DNA of 64,000 bases from Bufo bufo. Taxonomy: Eukaryota > Chordata > Amphibia > Anura > Bufonidae. The notes under the pieces were generated by a model. That model worked only from the letters and a program-made list of their open reading frames with translations, did not search any database and had not been told where the DNA came from. The position numbers and the translations under genes are program-made. Shown here in pieces: positions 34,800 through 46,089 of this stretch; the stretch's first letter is position 1, and each line of letters starts with the position of its first letter. The stretch covers positions 406,886,565 to 406,950,564 of the forward strand of contig NC_053392.1 in the NCBI RefSeq assembly GCF_905171765.1, written 5' to 3'.

Positions 34800-36185
34800 C
34801 TGTCAGATGAATGTTGAAAATAACAAAAAATAAAAACTGTGCCAAAACAGCTATTTCTTGTTACCTTGCCTCACAAAAAGTGTAATATAGAGCAACCAAA
34901 AATCATATGTACCCTAAACTAGTACCAACAATACTGCCACCCTATCCCGTAGTTTCTAAAATGGGGTCACTTTTTGGGAGTTTCTACTCTAGGGGTGCAT
35001 CAGGGGGGCTTCAAATGGGATATGGTGTCAAAAAAACGGTCCAGCAAAATCTGCCTTCCAAAACCTGTGGCATTCCTATCCTTCTGCACCCTGCCGTGTG
35101 CCCGTGCAGCGGTTTACGACCACATATGGGGTGTTTCTGTAAACTACAGAATCAGAGACATAAATATTGAGTTTTGTTTGGCTTTTAACCCTTGCTTTGT
35201 AACTGGAAAAAAATTATTAAAATGGAAAATCTGCCAAAAAAGTGAAATTTTGAAATTGTATCTCTATTTTCCATTAAATCTTGTGGAACATCTAAAGGGT
35301 TAACAAAGTTAGTAAAATCCGTTTTTAATACCTTGAGGGGTGTATTTTCTTAGATGGGGTCACTTTTATGGCGTTTCTACTCTAGGGGTGCATCAGGGGA
35401 GCGTCAAATGGGACATGGTGTCAAAAAAAAACAGTCCAGCAAAATCTGCCTTCCAAAAACCATACGGCGCACCTTTCCCTCTATGCCCTACTGTGTGCCC
35501 GTACAGTAGTTTATGGCCACATATGGGGTGTTTCTGCAAACTACAGAATCGGGGCAATAAATATAGCATTTTGTTTGGCTGTTAACCCTTGCTTTGTTAC
35601 TGGAAATATTGATTAAAATGGAAAATTGCCCAAAAATCTAAACTCTTGTGGAGCACCTAAAGGGTTAACAATGTTTGTAAAATCAGTTTTGAATACCTTG
35701 AGGGCTGTTTTTTCTAGAATGGGGTCATTTTTGGGTGGTTTCTATTATGTAAGCCTCACAAAGTGACTTCAGACCTGAACTGATCCCTAAAAATTGGGTT
35801 TTTGAAAATTTGTAACATCCCCCAAAAATAAAATAACATACCCAAATTGATCCAAACATGAAGTAGACATATGGGGACTGTGAAGCAATAACTATTTTTG
35901 TAGGTATTACTATGCATTATAGAAGTAGAGAAATTGAAACTTGGAAATTTGGAATTTTTTAAAAAAATTGGTAAATATGGTATTTTTTTATAAATAAAAA
36001 AGATTTTTTTTTACTTCATTTTACCAGTGTCATGAAGTACAATATGTGACGAAAAAACTTTCTCAGAATGGCCTGGATAAGTCAAAGTGTTTTAAAGTTA
36101 TCACCACTTAAAGTGACACTGGTCAGATTTGCAAAAAATGGCCTGGTCCTTAAGGTGAAATATGGATGTGTCCTAAAGGGGTTAT
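34800..36185. repeat. Right part of the outer container with two diverged ~390-bp direct repeats
   Basis: ATGGGGTCACTTTT, TTTCTACTCTAGGGGTGCAT, TGGTGTCAAAAAAA, GTCCAGCAAAATCTGCCTTC and ACATATGGGGTGTTTCTG occur at 34960-35140 and again at 35353-35535. A third partial start lies at about 35718. Non-coding. It ends in TGGCCTGGTCCTTAAGGTG and CCTAAAGGGGTTAT. Confidence 0.7.
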
Positions 36186-36847
36186 GTACAAGTCGCATTT
36201 TTTTATTTTCTGTTTATATAGCAACATGAGGGCTTATTATTTTGCGGGATAAGTTGCATTTTTTAAGGGCACCATTTAATTTACCATGTCTTATTGGAAA
36301 ATCGGAAAAAAAATCTTTGTGGGGTTAAATTGAAAAACAAAATAAAACTCAATTCTGGTTCCAAGGTTTTGGGGAGTTTTGACATCACTGCATGTGTGTT
36401 AAAAATGTCATGAGGTCATTATTCTGCGGCTCTATATGAATATGGCTGTACCAAACATGTATAGTTTTTTTTTGTTTTACTACTTTATTAAAAAACAAAA
36501 ACCTTTGAAAAGAAAAATCTAACTTTTCTTCTCACCACCTTATTCTGACAGCCATGACTTTTCTATATTTCTGTCCACAGAGCTGTATGAGGGCTTGTTT
36601 TTTTGCTGGACGAACTATAACTTTTATCGGTACCAGTTTTGTGGTATGTACGACTTTTTGATCACTATCATTCTATTTTTTGGTGGGAAAAAGTGACTAA
36701 AAACGATGAATCGTGTGTTTTCCATAGGAGATTTTTATTTTTTTTAATAGTTCTGAAACGTTTTAAAGCGCCTGATACGTTTATCTTTTTTATTGCTTAT
36801 ATGCTTTATATGTAAAATTGGGAAAAGAGGATGACTTCAACTTTTCA
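36186..36847. other. Unassigned AT-rich sequence
   Basis: No gene. It contains GAGGGCTTGTTTTTTTGCTG and GGACGAACTATAACTTTTAT, which look like a decayed interspersed repeat, but I cannot give boundaries. Confidence 0.35.
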
Positions 36848-37093
36848 TATTGTTGAGCGAACGTAAAAAAAATTTGATTCGAACGGGTCGCCGAATTTTT
36901 CAAAAAGATTCAATTAGATCCGAATTTATTTATGACAAATCGCATTAAAAAAACAGCCATTTCCCGGCTGCAAAGAGCCTATATATTGCTGTAGAACACT
37001 CTGCATTGCAGAAACATGCAAAGGAAGTCTGCTGTGGTAGTGTAACAGTTACTTTGCGTCTGCATGATAGGCAGTTGACAGGCGTCACTCTTA

Positions 37094-37551
37094 AGCCCCT
37101 TTCACACGAGCGAGTATTCCGCGCAGGTGCAATGCGTTATGCGAGCACATTGCGCCCGCGCGGAATCCAGACCCATTCATTTTAATGGGGCTGTGTATAT
37201 GTGCATTGGTTTTCACGCATCACTTGTGCGTTGCGTTAAAATCGCAGCATGTTCTATATTCACACAACTCTGGCCCCATAGAAGTGAATAGAGCTGCGTG
37301 AAAATCGCATCGCATCCGCAAGCAAGTGCGGATGCGATGCGTTTTTTCACAGATGTTTGAATACCTTCAGTTTTTTATCACGCTCGTGCAAAATGCATTA
37401 AATCGCATTGCACCCGCACGATAAAAACTGAACAACTGAACACGATCGTAGACAAAACTGAATGACTCTGTTTGCAAAATCGCACATTTTTCACTGAACG
37501 CATTCGCAACGCATCCGTACCTAATCCGCACACACTCATCTGCAAGGGGAC
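37094..37551. mobile_element. Harbinger-like MITE, 458 bp
   Basis: TTA flanks both sides (37091-37093, 37552-37554). The ends are AGCCCCTTTCACACGAG and, read inward, GTCCCCTTGCAGATGAG. The interior is rich in ATGCG/CGCAT words and ATTCATTTTAATGGGGC. It is non-coding. A 3-bp TTA duplication suits PIF/Harbinger. Confidence 0.6.
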
Positions 37552-37554
37552 TTA

Positions 37555-38099
37555 GAATCGCTTCATAATTCACTTATTTAGTCAGTTACTGTGCGAAAAC
37601 TGACCAAATGACTCAAGTGTGAACTTAACCTTGTAGGTCAATATTAGCATCAGGTATAAAGAATCGTGCAGTGGTCCAAGATTGTACTGATACAAGTAGT
37701 GGCCCCATGACAGAGTGGAGAGGGTGTCAACAGTAAATTTGTGTTGATGTCACTGATTATTTTGCCCTTCTTCTGATCTGTCATAAGAACAATACCCAAA
37801 ACATGGATCCTATCTTTGAGCGTCTGCCTTCACACTGTCAGCATTTGGTTAGTAATCCATCAGTATTGCTAAGGCCCAAAAAAATACAGGAGTGTATCCA
37901 AACAGAGATGACAATTGATTGAAAATTTTGCATTCCTTCTGTATTTTGTACCCACTCCTGCTTTTGGCTGCCAAATCATAAGCATATCCTGATGCAAAAT
38001 AGGGACCGTGTGATACGTCCTTTTGACAAATCAGAAAAAGGGTAAAATAAATAGTGATGTCAGCAAGGCCAAACAGGGACAAAAGTGCCCCCGTCATAG
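37555..38099 (-). other. hAT4 3' non-coding region
   Basis: No gene. It contains diverged copies of the downstream 51-bp unit (GTGGCCCCATGACAGAGTGG at 37700 and GCCCCCGTCATAGAGTGGGG at 38085), so the minisatellite once extended here. Confidence 0.45.
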
Positions 38100-38410
38100 A
38101 GTGGGGAGGTTGGCAACCACATAAGGAGTCAACACAGTAGCCCAGTTACATTATGGGGAGGGTGGCAACTGCATGATGAGTCAACACAATGGCCTAGTCA
38201 GAGTGGTGAGGGTGGCAACCGCATGAGGAGTCAACACAGTGGCCCAGTCACAGAGTGGTGAGGTGGCAACCGCATGAGGAGTCAACACAGTGGCCCCGTT
38301 ACATTATGGAGAGGGTTACAACCTCATGAGGAGTCAACACAGTGACCCAGTCACAGAGTGGTCACTTGGCAAACACATGAGAAGTCAACACAGTGGCCCA
38401 GTCACAGGTT
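38100..38410 (-). repeat. hAT4 3' minisatellite, ~51-bp unit, at least 6 copies
   Basis: GTCAACAC recurs at 38129, 38179, 38230, 38281, 38333 and 38384. The unit includes CAACCGCATGAGGA, CAGTGGCCCAGTCACAGAG and TGGTGAGGTGG. It lies just past the transposase stop, the same place as the 92- and 141-bp arrays in hAT1 and hAT2. Confidence 0.88.
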
Positions 38411-40080
38411 GGCGGGCAACAGCAGTGGCAGTAAAAGCACAAGATGGTGGGTGGCAGTAGGAGAACATGGCAGCAGGTGTGTGGCATCAGGTGGGTTGCA
38501 GCATCAGAATAGTGGGTGGCCAGAAGAAACGGGTCTCTTTTCACAAAGTTTGGGTGTCGCACCCAGAATGATCTAGTCTGATGCATCAGGCAGTGACGTG
38601 TGGAAATCCTGGCTGATCCACACCTGATTCATCTTCACAAAGGTCAGTCTCTCCACATTTTGGGTGGAAAGGCGAGTTCTCCTTGGGGTAACTATGCCCC
38701 CTGCTGCACTAAACACCCACTGTGATGCCACACTACTGGTCCAGTTGCGGCCAAACTCGTCCAGTTGCGGCCAAAAATCAAGTTTGGCTGCTCAATAGTC
38801 CAGGGGATCTTGGATGTCGGGTGGCAGGGTGCAGTTCAAGTATGCCACCACCTGCTGGTTCAGGTTCTGCTCCATGTCTTGCTGCTAGGACTAGGAGAGT
38901 GAAGAAAACTGCTCATTAGAGACTCCAGACTTAAATTGCTGCTGATGGAGCTGTTTCTGCTCCTGCCTCCCCTTCCTCCTCCAGCAGCCATGGCAGTGGA
39001 ATGTGAGCACTGAGGGCCCCCCTGCTCAGACCTTTGTGAGAATGGGCGATAAGGACAAGGTGAATGATGAGGAGGCAGAGGAGGACATTGGCGCAGGACT
39101 CACAGCTTGATAATGCGGAGGGAGCAGTGCAGTCACCTGGCCAAGTTGATGGTGTGGCTGGAACCACATTTACCCAGTTCATACAGGACATATATTGTCC
39201 TTGTCTGTAGTTACAGCTCCACACGTCGACGCTGCCGCGATCTTTAGCATACACCCACAGGCTCCAGGACTGGCCCACCTTCTGTTCAACACACGTGTGC
39301 AGGGCTGGTACAGCCTTTTTGGAGAAGTTATGACAGCTTGGAACTTTCAAACTTGGCTTAGCATAAGCCATCAGTTCTCTGAAAGGTGCAGAGTTCACCA
39401 CATGGAAAGGGAGGGACTGTAGTACCAGCAACTTGGCCAGGACCACATTCAGCTTCTGCGCCGTTCGATGAGTGCACAGATACGGTTGTCTATTTGCAAT
39501 CGCCTCAGTGATCGATTGCTGACAAAATGAGTGACGAGGAGCAGGAGATTCAGGACCAGTAGATGATGGGAAGGAAACACAACTCCCTTCTGCTGAGATG
39601 GTGGATCCTTGACTGCTGGAGGAGGGATCACTGGGTGATGCAGCTGTTGCTTGAAAAAAAATCCCACACCGCCGAGTAGGGCATTTTACCCCCACCACTG
39701 TGTGCTGACTGTCTGCTGCTGCCTCCACAAACCCGTGCATCGCTAGTTCATTCCGCTTTCGGCTCCTGCATAGCAGACGGTCTACTCCGAGCACGTTTGG
39801 CTCCAGACCTCACATTGCTGCCATCCTGCTGACTTACGGCCACGCTACCGCTGCCTCATGCGCAAACTATGGAGGTATACCGAACTGGGAGGACTGATGG
39901 GTGTTGATAACAACTCAATCTCGCCTATTCTTGGAAAACCCCTATTCAGCACCAATAGTGGTAGGTCAGTGTGGAGATATTTTTGGGTAAAGTGGGTTTC
40001 AAATATAATAAAAGTTCTAAAAAGTGTAATAAAATGTGTATAAATATATAGATAAATAATATAATAAAATAATGATATTT

Positions 40081-40081
<1 letters not shown>

Positions 40082-40133
<52 letters not shown>
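40082..40133. repeat. (AT)n microsatellite
   Basis: About 50 bp of uninterrupted TA dinucleotides in the left arm of the palindrome. It stands where the right arm has the 290-bp block. Confidence 0.95.
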
Positions 40134-40136
<3 letters not shown>

Positions 40137-40497
40137 AAGGGAATGGTAGGAACAATTCAGAACTGGATGAGCATAGGTACACTACATTAGGTCTCAAGTG
40201 CCTAAGAGACCGTTTTCTGTAGTGTCATACATGTCAAAGTGTGGTATAATGAGGCGAATGAGTTGTAACAAATAAGTAAAATCTGTTTAAAAGGATACAA
40301 GTAAATATGATAAAAATACTGAAGTATCGTATACTTATTTACTCACTTCACGAGGGGGGTGGTTTACTAGGATAAGCATAATACACCTGTAAACCAAACA
40401 CCCCTCCAGCCTGGATCGCTTCTAGAATCTTAACAAGATGAAGGCAGCCAATCACACGGGTGCTTCTGTTCACTTGTCTTTATTGGAATATATGTAT

Positions 40498-40553
40498 AAA
40501 TCCGGCTCAACGCGTTTCGGGACAGGCACGTCCCTTCATCAGGAGCAATATTT
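40498..40553 (-). ncRNA. Hammerhead ribozyme motif (left arm)
   Basis: Over the motif this is the exact reverse complement of the copy at 42190-42245. CTGATGA is at 40536-40542 on the minus strand, stem II is GGGAC/GTCCC, then GAAA, then the ACGCGT stem III and GAGC/GCTC stem I. See the right-arm copy for structure. Confidence 0.8.
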
Positions 40554-42189
40554 CATTTGTGTGGAATGGCAGGGTATTTATACCCTTTGTCTGTAGTTAA
40601 AAATGGCGCCAAATTAACAAAAGGGCGCCAAAAACATGGAGGGACCGCCTACAGGAGAAGAAAAGACCGCCAAACCAGTTTTTCTCGGCTGGCCGGAAGC
40701 GGAAGTGTCCGGCCGCGACATTGCACATGATGCGTGTCAGGCTGGAACGCATCGGTGTTTGTTTCCGGAGTGGCTGGGCGGCTTGTGCGCATGTCCGGAA
40801 ATGGGCTTTCGCGGTGTAGCGTTCCAAGCTGGAACGCATGATGTTCTTCCGGCTGGTGCGATCTTATCTGTTGTTCTCTCCTGGATATCTTTATGATGCT
40901 TGCGGTCATGTTGGTTCGGAGGCATAAAAGGGCCATATAAGAGCATCTTTGTGGTAGTCTTTTTGATAAAAACATCATCATTAGGTCAATTCATTGTTTT
41001 GTGTGGGACATAAAAACTAGATATTGAGATGTATTCGATAAAACATCATAGGGGTGTCTGGACATTAATATATATGAAATGACTATTGACTGGGAAAATC
41101 AATATGGGGGTTATACATTATACATCAATATCAGGTTAAACATGAATTGGGTATTTAGATGCGATGTTACATGTGAGGTATATGTAGTTCATGTATACAT
41201 ATAAAAATAAAAGAATAAAGATGAGAAATCTAAAATAGGAAGTAGTGATAAGGGTGTGTACTGAAAATATATTGAAAATACATTATTAGAGATAAAATCC
41301 TTGAAAAAAATATTAGGAAAAAAATAGATTAACAATATGGGGCTGGATCTCCGACACAAATAAGGAGATCCAGCCCCATATTATTAATCAATTTTTTTCA
41401 TAATATTTTTTTCAAGGATTTTATCTCTAATAATGTCTTTTCAATGTATTTTCAGTACACACCCTTATCACTACTTCCAATTTTAGATTTCTCATCTTTA
41501 TTCTTTATATTTTAAATGTATACATGAACTACATATACCTCAATCCTCACATGTAACATCGCATCTAAATACCCAATTCATGTATAACCTGATATTGATG
41601 TATAATGTATAACCCCCATATTGATTTTCCCAGTCAATAGTCATTTCATATATATTAATGTCCAGACACCCCTATGATGTTTTATCGAATACATCTCAAT
41701 ATCTAGTTTTTATGTCCCACACAAAACAATGAATTGACCTAATGATGATGTTTTTATCAAAAAGACTACCACAAAGATGCTCTTATATGGCCCTTTTATG
41801 CCTCCGAACCAACATGACCGCAAGCATCATAAAGATATCCAGGAGAAAACAGAGAAGATCGCACCAGCCGGAAGAACATCATGCGTTCCAGCTTGGAACG
41901 CTACACCGCGAAAGCCCATTTCCGGACATGCGCACAAGCCGCCCAGCCACTCCGGAAACAAACACCGCCGGATGCTGCGATGCGTTCCAGCATGACACGC
42001 ATCGACTTCTTGTCATGCGCAATGTCGCGGCCGAACACTTCCGCTTCCGGCCAGCCGAAAAAAACGGGTTTGGCGGTCTTTTCTTCTCCTGTGGGCGGTC
42101 CCTCCATGTTTTTGGCGCCCTTTTGTTAATTTGGCGCCATTTTTAACTACAGACAAAGGGTATAAATACCCTGCCATTCCACACAAATG

Positions 42190-42245
42190 AAATATTGCTC
42201 CTGATGAAGGGACGTGCCTGTCCCGAAACGCGTTGAGCCGGATTT
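42190..42245 (+). ncRNA. Hammerhead ribozyme motif (right arm), type I topology
   Basis: Core CTGATGA is at 42201-42207. Stem II pairs GGGAC (42209-42213) with GTCCC (42220-42224) around a 6-nt loop. GAAA is at 42225-42228. Stem III uses the palindrome ACGCGT (42228-42233). The predicted cleavage follows U42234. Stem I pairs GCTC (42197-42200) with GAGC (42235-42238), and an outer helix AAAT (42190-42193) pairs with ATTT (42242-42245) across 3x3 internal loops. All conserved core positions are present. The one oddity is an extra A (42208) between the core and stem II. Stem III alone has only a 2-nt loop, so a dimeric fold through ACGCGT may be needed. AATAAA follows at 42259. Confidence 0.82.
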
Positions 42246-43992
42246 ATACATATATTCCAATAAAGACAAGTGAACAGAAGCACCCGTGTGATTGGCTGCC
42301 TTCATCTTGTTAAGATTCTAGAAGAGATCCAGGCTGGAGGGGTGTTTGGTTTACAGGTGTATTATGCTTATCCTAGTAAACCACCCCCCTCGTGAAGTGA
42401 GTAAATAAGTATACGATACTTCAGTATTTTTATCATATTTACTTGTATCCTCTTAAACAGATTTTACTTATTTGTTACAACTCATTCGCCTCAATATACC
42501 ACACTTTGACATGTATGACACTACAGAAAACGGTCTCTTAGGCACTTGAGACCTAATGTAGTGTACCTATGCTCATCCAGTTCTGAATTGTTCCTACCAT
42601 TCCCTTTACATGTTGGTAAGGCTGATTAGTCAGCCTGCATTTGTGGGAGGGGCAGAGGCTCTTCATATACGAGCCACAGCCTCACCCACAGGCATGGGTT
42701 CTTAGGTGCCCCACCCTCCCTCCCTTATCTTCTCATTTCCACAGGGTATGCCCACTTATAGGCCTACCCACGATCATGGCTTAGGGCACACAACAAGCCA
42801 TTTAGTCAGGTTAGCTAAGACACGCCTAGCTGGGTTGGGTTGTTCCTGTTGTTTCTCTCCCTAGGGTTCTTCGGATATCTCTTGGCCGTAGCCATGACCA
42901 CAAATATATATATATTTTAAATATCATTATTTTATTATATTATTTATCTATATATTTATACACATTTTATTACACTTTTTAGAACTTTTATTATATTTGA
43001 AACCCACTTTACCCAAAAATATCTCCACACTGACCTACCACTATTGGCGCTGAATGGGGGTTTTCCAAGAATAGGCGAGATTGAGGTGTTATCAACACCC
43101 ATCAGTTCTCCCAGTTCGGTATACCCCCATATCTTATACAGGCAGACACTCTAGTCAGCCTGACAAACCCTGAGCAGCCTTTAGCCTTTACCACTCCGTT
43201 TCTTCCACTCCACTCCTACAAACCCTTGGTGCCTCAAGTTTTTCAGATCCAGTGGAATCCTTTCCACCAGATCTGTCTGAACCTCAAACTCTCTCTCTCC
43301 CTTTATACCTCATGCGCAAACTGCCACCCTCTATACTGATGATGAAACCACTCTTCAAGTGGCTCCCACGTGCGATTGGCTATATCAACATCCGCTACTG
43401 TCTGCACGTCACTGATGTCACCCTCATCAGTCTCAGGGCCATGTGCCTGACTGCTTGCAACATCAGCTCCCATGCGACTCATTATCGCTACTTGCCCACT
43501 TATCATAGGAAGCAGCGGATCTCTCCTACACATCTTGGCTGGCCAGTAGCTACTGACTGTCCTCTAGAAGCTCGTCCTCGCTAAAAAGGGGAGTTGAGCC
43601 AACGGCATACAATACTTCTTGAGCAGAAGCAACCGAAAATGAAAGAGCCAGGTTCAGGTCAGGTGGGGGCACAGAGCTTGTTCCCGGGCCATGCCAACTA
43701 AGCATGGTGTCAGAGGAACCCACCGACTCCTGGCTGTGGGTGTCTGATGTCACTTGAGATGAGGTAGAAGACAGAGTCGACCATTCAGGGACAGCTGGGT
43801 TACTGGTCAAATCACGACCGCTGGATGACACTGGCAGCTCTGGCCTGTCACTGTGACTTCTGCTACCACCCCCTTCTTCTGCTGCTACTTCTGCCAGCTC
43901 CAGAAACATTTTGGCCACTGCCCGTTCCCTTAGAAGGGTCTGTCACCCGTCTGTCGGACATACTGTACTTTAACTGTAAGGGTAAAAAAGCA

Positions 43993-44668
43993 GTAGTGTC
44001 AGGCCACAATTTCACCCCCAAAACAAAGATGAATGGATGTATTTATATATTTTTTAAAAAGTAAACACCCCAAAACTTGTACTATCAGGCCACAATTTCA
44101 CACCAACTCGACAATTTGGGATTTATAGATATATGTACGTGTAATTTGAGCACCCTAAAATCTGTAGTATCAGGCCGCAATTTCACCCCAGAATCAAGGA
44201 TGAATGGATGTACTTCTATAGAAAAAAAATTAAACACACCCAAAATTTGTAGTATCAGTATCAATTTCACCCCAATTATACAACTAGGGATCAACGGATA
44301 TACCTATGTATAATAAAATGTGAGTACCCTAAACTCTAGTACCCAGACGCAATTTCACCCTAATTAGAGAATCAAGGATTAATGGATTAAATTATATATA
44401 AAAGGACGCGAAGACCCAAAAATCTGTAGTATCTGGCTGCAACCCCAGAATCAAGGATGAATGGATGTACTTATATAGACAAAAAAAAAATAATTGTAGT
44501 ATCAGGCCGCAATATCACACCAATTCCACAATAAGGGATTAAAGGATATACTGTATTTATGTATAATACAACTAGAGCACCCTAAAATGTGTAGTATCCG
44601 GCCACAATTTCACCCCAATTATACAATTAGGGATAAACGGATATACTTATGTATGGTATAATAAAATC
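43993..44668 (-). repeat. hAT4 5' minisatellite, ~87-bp unit
   Basis: GTAGTATC or variants recur at 44163, 44250, 44336, 44422, 44497 and 44591. The unit includes AATTTCACCCCAATTA, ATCAAGGATGAATGGAT and TATGTATAATAAAAT. Two or three more copies lie at 57838-58050 beyond the LINE insertion. Confidence 0.85.
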
Positions 44669-44897
44669 ATCCTTCCCAAACACACACAGATACCTCATGC
44701 CCTCTCTTATTCTCACCTACTAACACTTTCTCTGCTTCTCCTTATTGCTGGTGATATCTCTCCAAATTCAGGTCCCCCTCAGCAAATCCCCACTATCACC
44801 TCTACCTCACACTACAAATCTCCTTCTGCAAATTTCTGCAACCCCTTAAACCTAATAACCATTCCACTGACCCCTGCTCCCTTATTTCTTTTTGCAG

Positions 44898-46089
44898 GAG
44901 CATTATGGAACGCACGCTCTGTCTGTAACAAACTGTCCTACATTCATGACCACTTCATCTCTCGAAAACATTCCTTTCTGGGTCTCACAGAAACATGGCT
45001 GACACTCTGACACCTCCTCCCCTGTTGCACTCTCTTACAGCAGATTTCATTTCACTCGCACCCCCCGCCCCAGCTGCAAACATGGTGGAGGAGTTGGTCT
45101 TTTCCTATCAGACAACTGCCCCTACAGCCCAGCTCCACTGCCACCCTCCATTACACTCAATTCATTTGAAGTACACTCTGTTCGCATCTACTCTCCCTCC
45201 AACCTCCAATTAGCTGTCATTTACCGCCCCCCAGGCCTAGCCACCATCTTTCTTGACCACTTTAACACCTGGCTCCTACACTTTCTTTCTGCCGACATCC
45301 CCACTATCATCATGGGTGACTTCAACATCCCCATTGACACCTGCCACTCAGCCGCCTTTAAACTCCTATCACTCTTCCTCCTTCAGCCTCTCACAGTGGT
45401 CTTCCGCCCCCAACCACAGAGATGGTCACACTCTGGATCTTATCTTTACCCGCCTCTGCTCCCTATCTAACCTTTCTAATTCACCTCTCCCCCCATCCGA
45501 CCACAACCTACACACCTTCTCTTCACTGGTCTCTTCTGCTGCTCCCCCGGTCCACACTCTAACACCCCCCCCGCAGGAACCTCAAACATCCCGACTTTCG
45601 CTTGCTTTCTGACCCTCTTCTGCCACTCTCTACCATTTGTTCCTTCCAAGACCCAGATACTGCCACCACCCTGTATAACACCACAATAAGTACAGATCTA
45701 GAATTTGTTGCCCCCCTCACACACAACAAAACCCGAAAAATCAACAGACAACCATGGCACACCAACCTGTCAAAAAAACTCAGACAAACTTCCAGGGCTG
45801 CTGAGCAGCAATGGAAGAAATCCCATTCTAAGGATCACTTCACCACATACAAGCAATCCCTCCTCATTTTCAAATCCTCACTCGCTGATGCAAAACAGGC
45901 CTACTTCTCATGCCTCATATCTTCCCTGTCCCACAGCCCTAAACAACTTTTTAGCACTTAACTCCCTTCTCCATCCCCCAGCTCCCCCGCATTCTCCTCT
46001 CATCTCAGCTGAGGACTTTGCCACATACTTCAAACAAAAGATAGTCAACATCAGAGAAAGCTTCAGTGCACAGTCCCTCTACACAACTG
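44898..46089 (+). pseudogene. LINE endonuclease domain, frameshifted
   Basis: The order is GALWNARSVCNKLSYIHDHF, LTETWL, then IYRPPG and IMGDFNI (about 45310). These are the typical apurinic-like endonuclease motifs, including the catalytic DFN. The connector to the RT continues to 46089, where the array inserted. At least three frame changes separate the motifs. Confidence 0.82.

Larger units (their letters stand above)
2572..36185. mobile_element. Putative outermost TTAA-type composite element (container)
   Basis: The sequence outside the two large hAT insertions reads as one repetitive entity: 2572-3672, then 20097-20345, then 34800-36181. The hAT1 and hAT3 TSDs join these pieces precisely. 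On the left there are two TTAACCCC starts, at 2572 and about 2730. On the right, 36119-36185 read on the minus strand gives ATAACCCCTTTAGGACAC, similar to TTAACCCCTT. This suggests a piggyBac-type TTAA element. The left boundary is ambiguous, the right TTAA has decayed to TTAT, and no transposase is present. The container status is an inference. Confidence 0.35.
39869..43307. mobile_element. 3.4-kb near-palindromic insertion with a hammerhead motif in each arm
   Basis: A perfect 15-bp TSD, CCTCATGCGCAAACT, lies at 39854-39868 and 43308-43322. Arms of about 1.5 kb (39870-41353) and 1.75 kb (41365-43130) are inverted copies around an 11-bp loop (GACACAAATAA). The right arm has a ~290-bp block (42608-42905) where the left arm has an (AT)n run. 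The extra right tail 43131-43307 is unpaired. There is no RT or transposase frame. TSD length and hammerhead content suggest a Penelope-like or retrozyme-like retroelement rather than a DNA transposon. Confidence 0.88.
38585..43918 (-). pseudogene. hAT4 transposase, minus strand, interrupted by a palindromic insertion
   Basis: The N-terminal linker is at 43918-43303 (Ser/Glu-rich, unrelated in detail to hAT1). The frame is cut at CCTCATGCGCAAACT by the insertion 39869-43307 and continues at 39853. 39794-38931 carries the linker, an LLVLQSLPFHVVNSAPFREL-type segment and a decayed catalytic region. The C-terminal dimerisation block lies at 38720-38590 (VFSAAGGIVTPRRTRLSTQN, LTFVKMNQVW). Several frameshifts and a large internal loss around 38760-38930 remove the DNGRN/CxxH region. 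Inactive. Confidence 0.82.

Noticed and set aside
37094..38100. Host gene exons in the right half
   Set aside because: No splice-bounded frames with protein-family signal; the frames seen are repeat-derived.
43335..43352. CTGATGATGAAAC as another hammerhead core
   Set aside because: No room for stem II between the core and GAAAC and no stem I pairing; it is hAT4 coding sequence.
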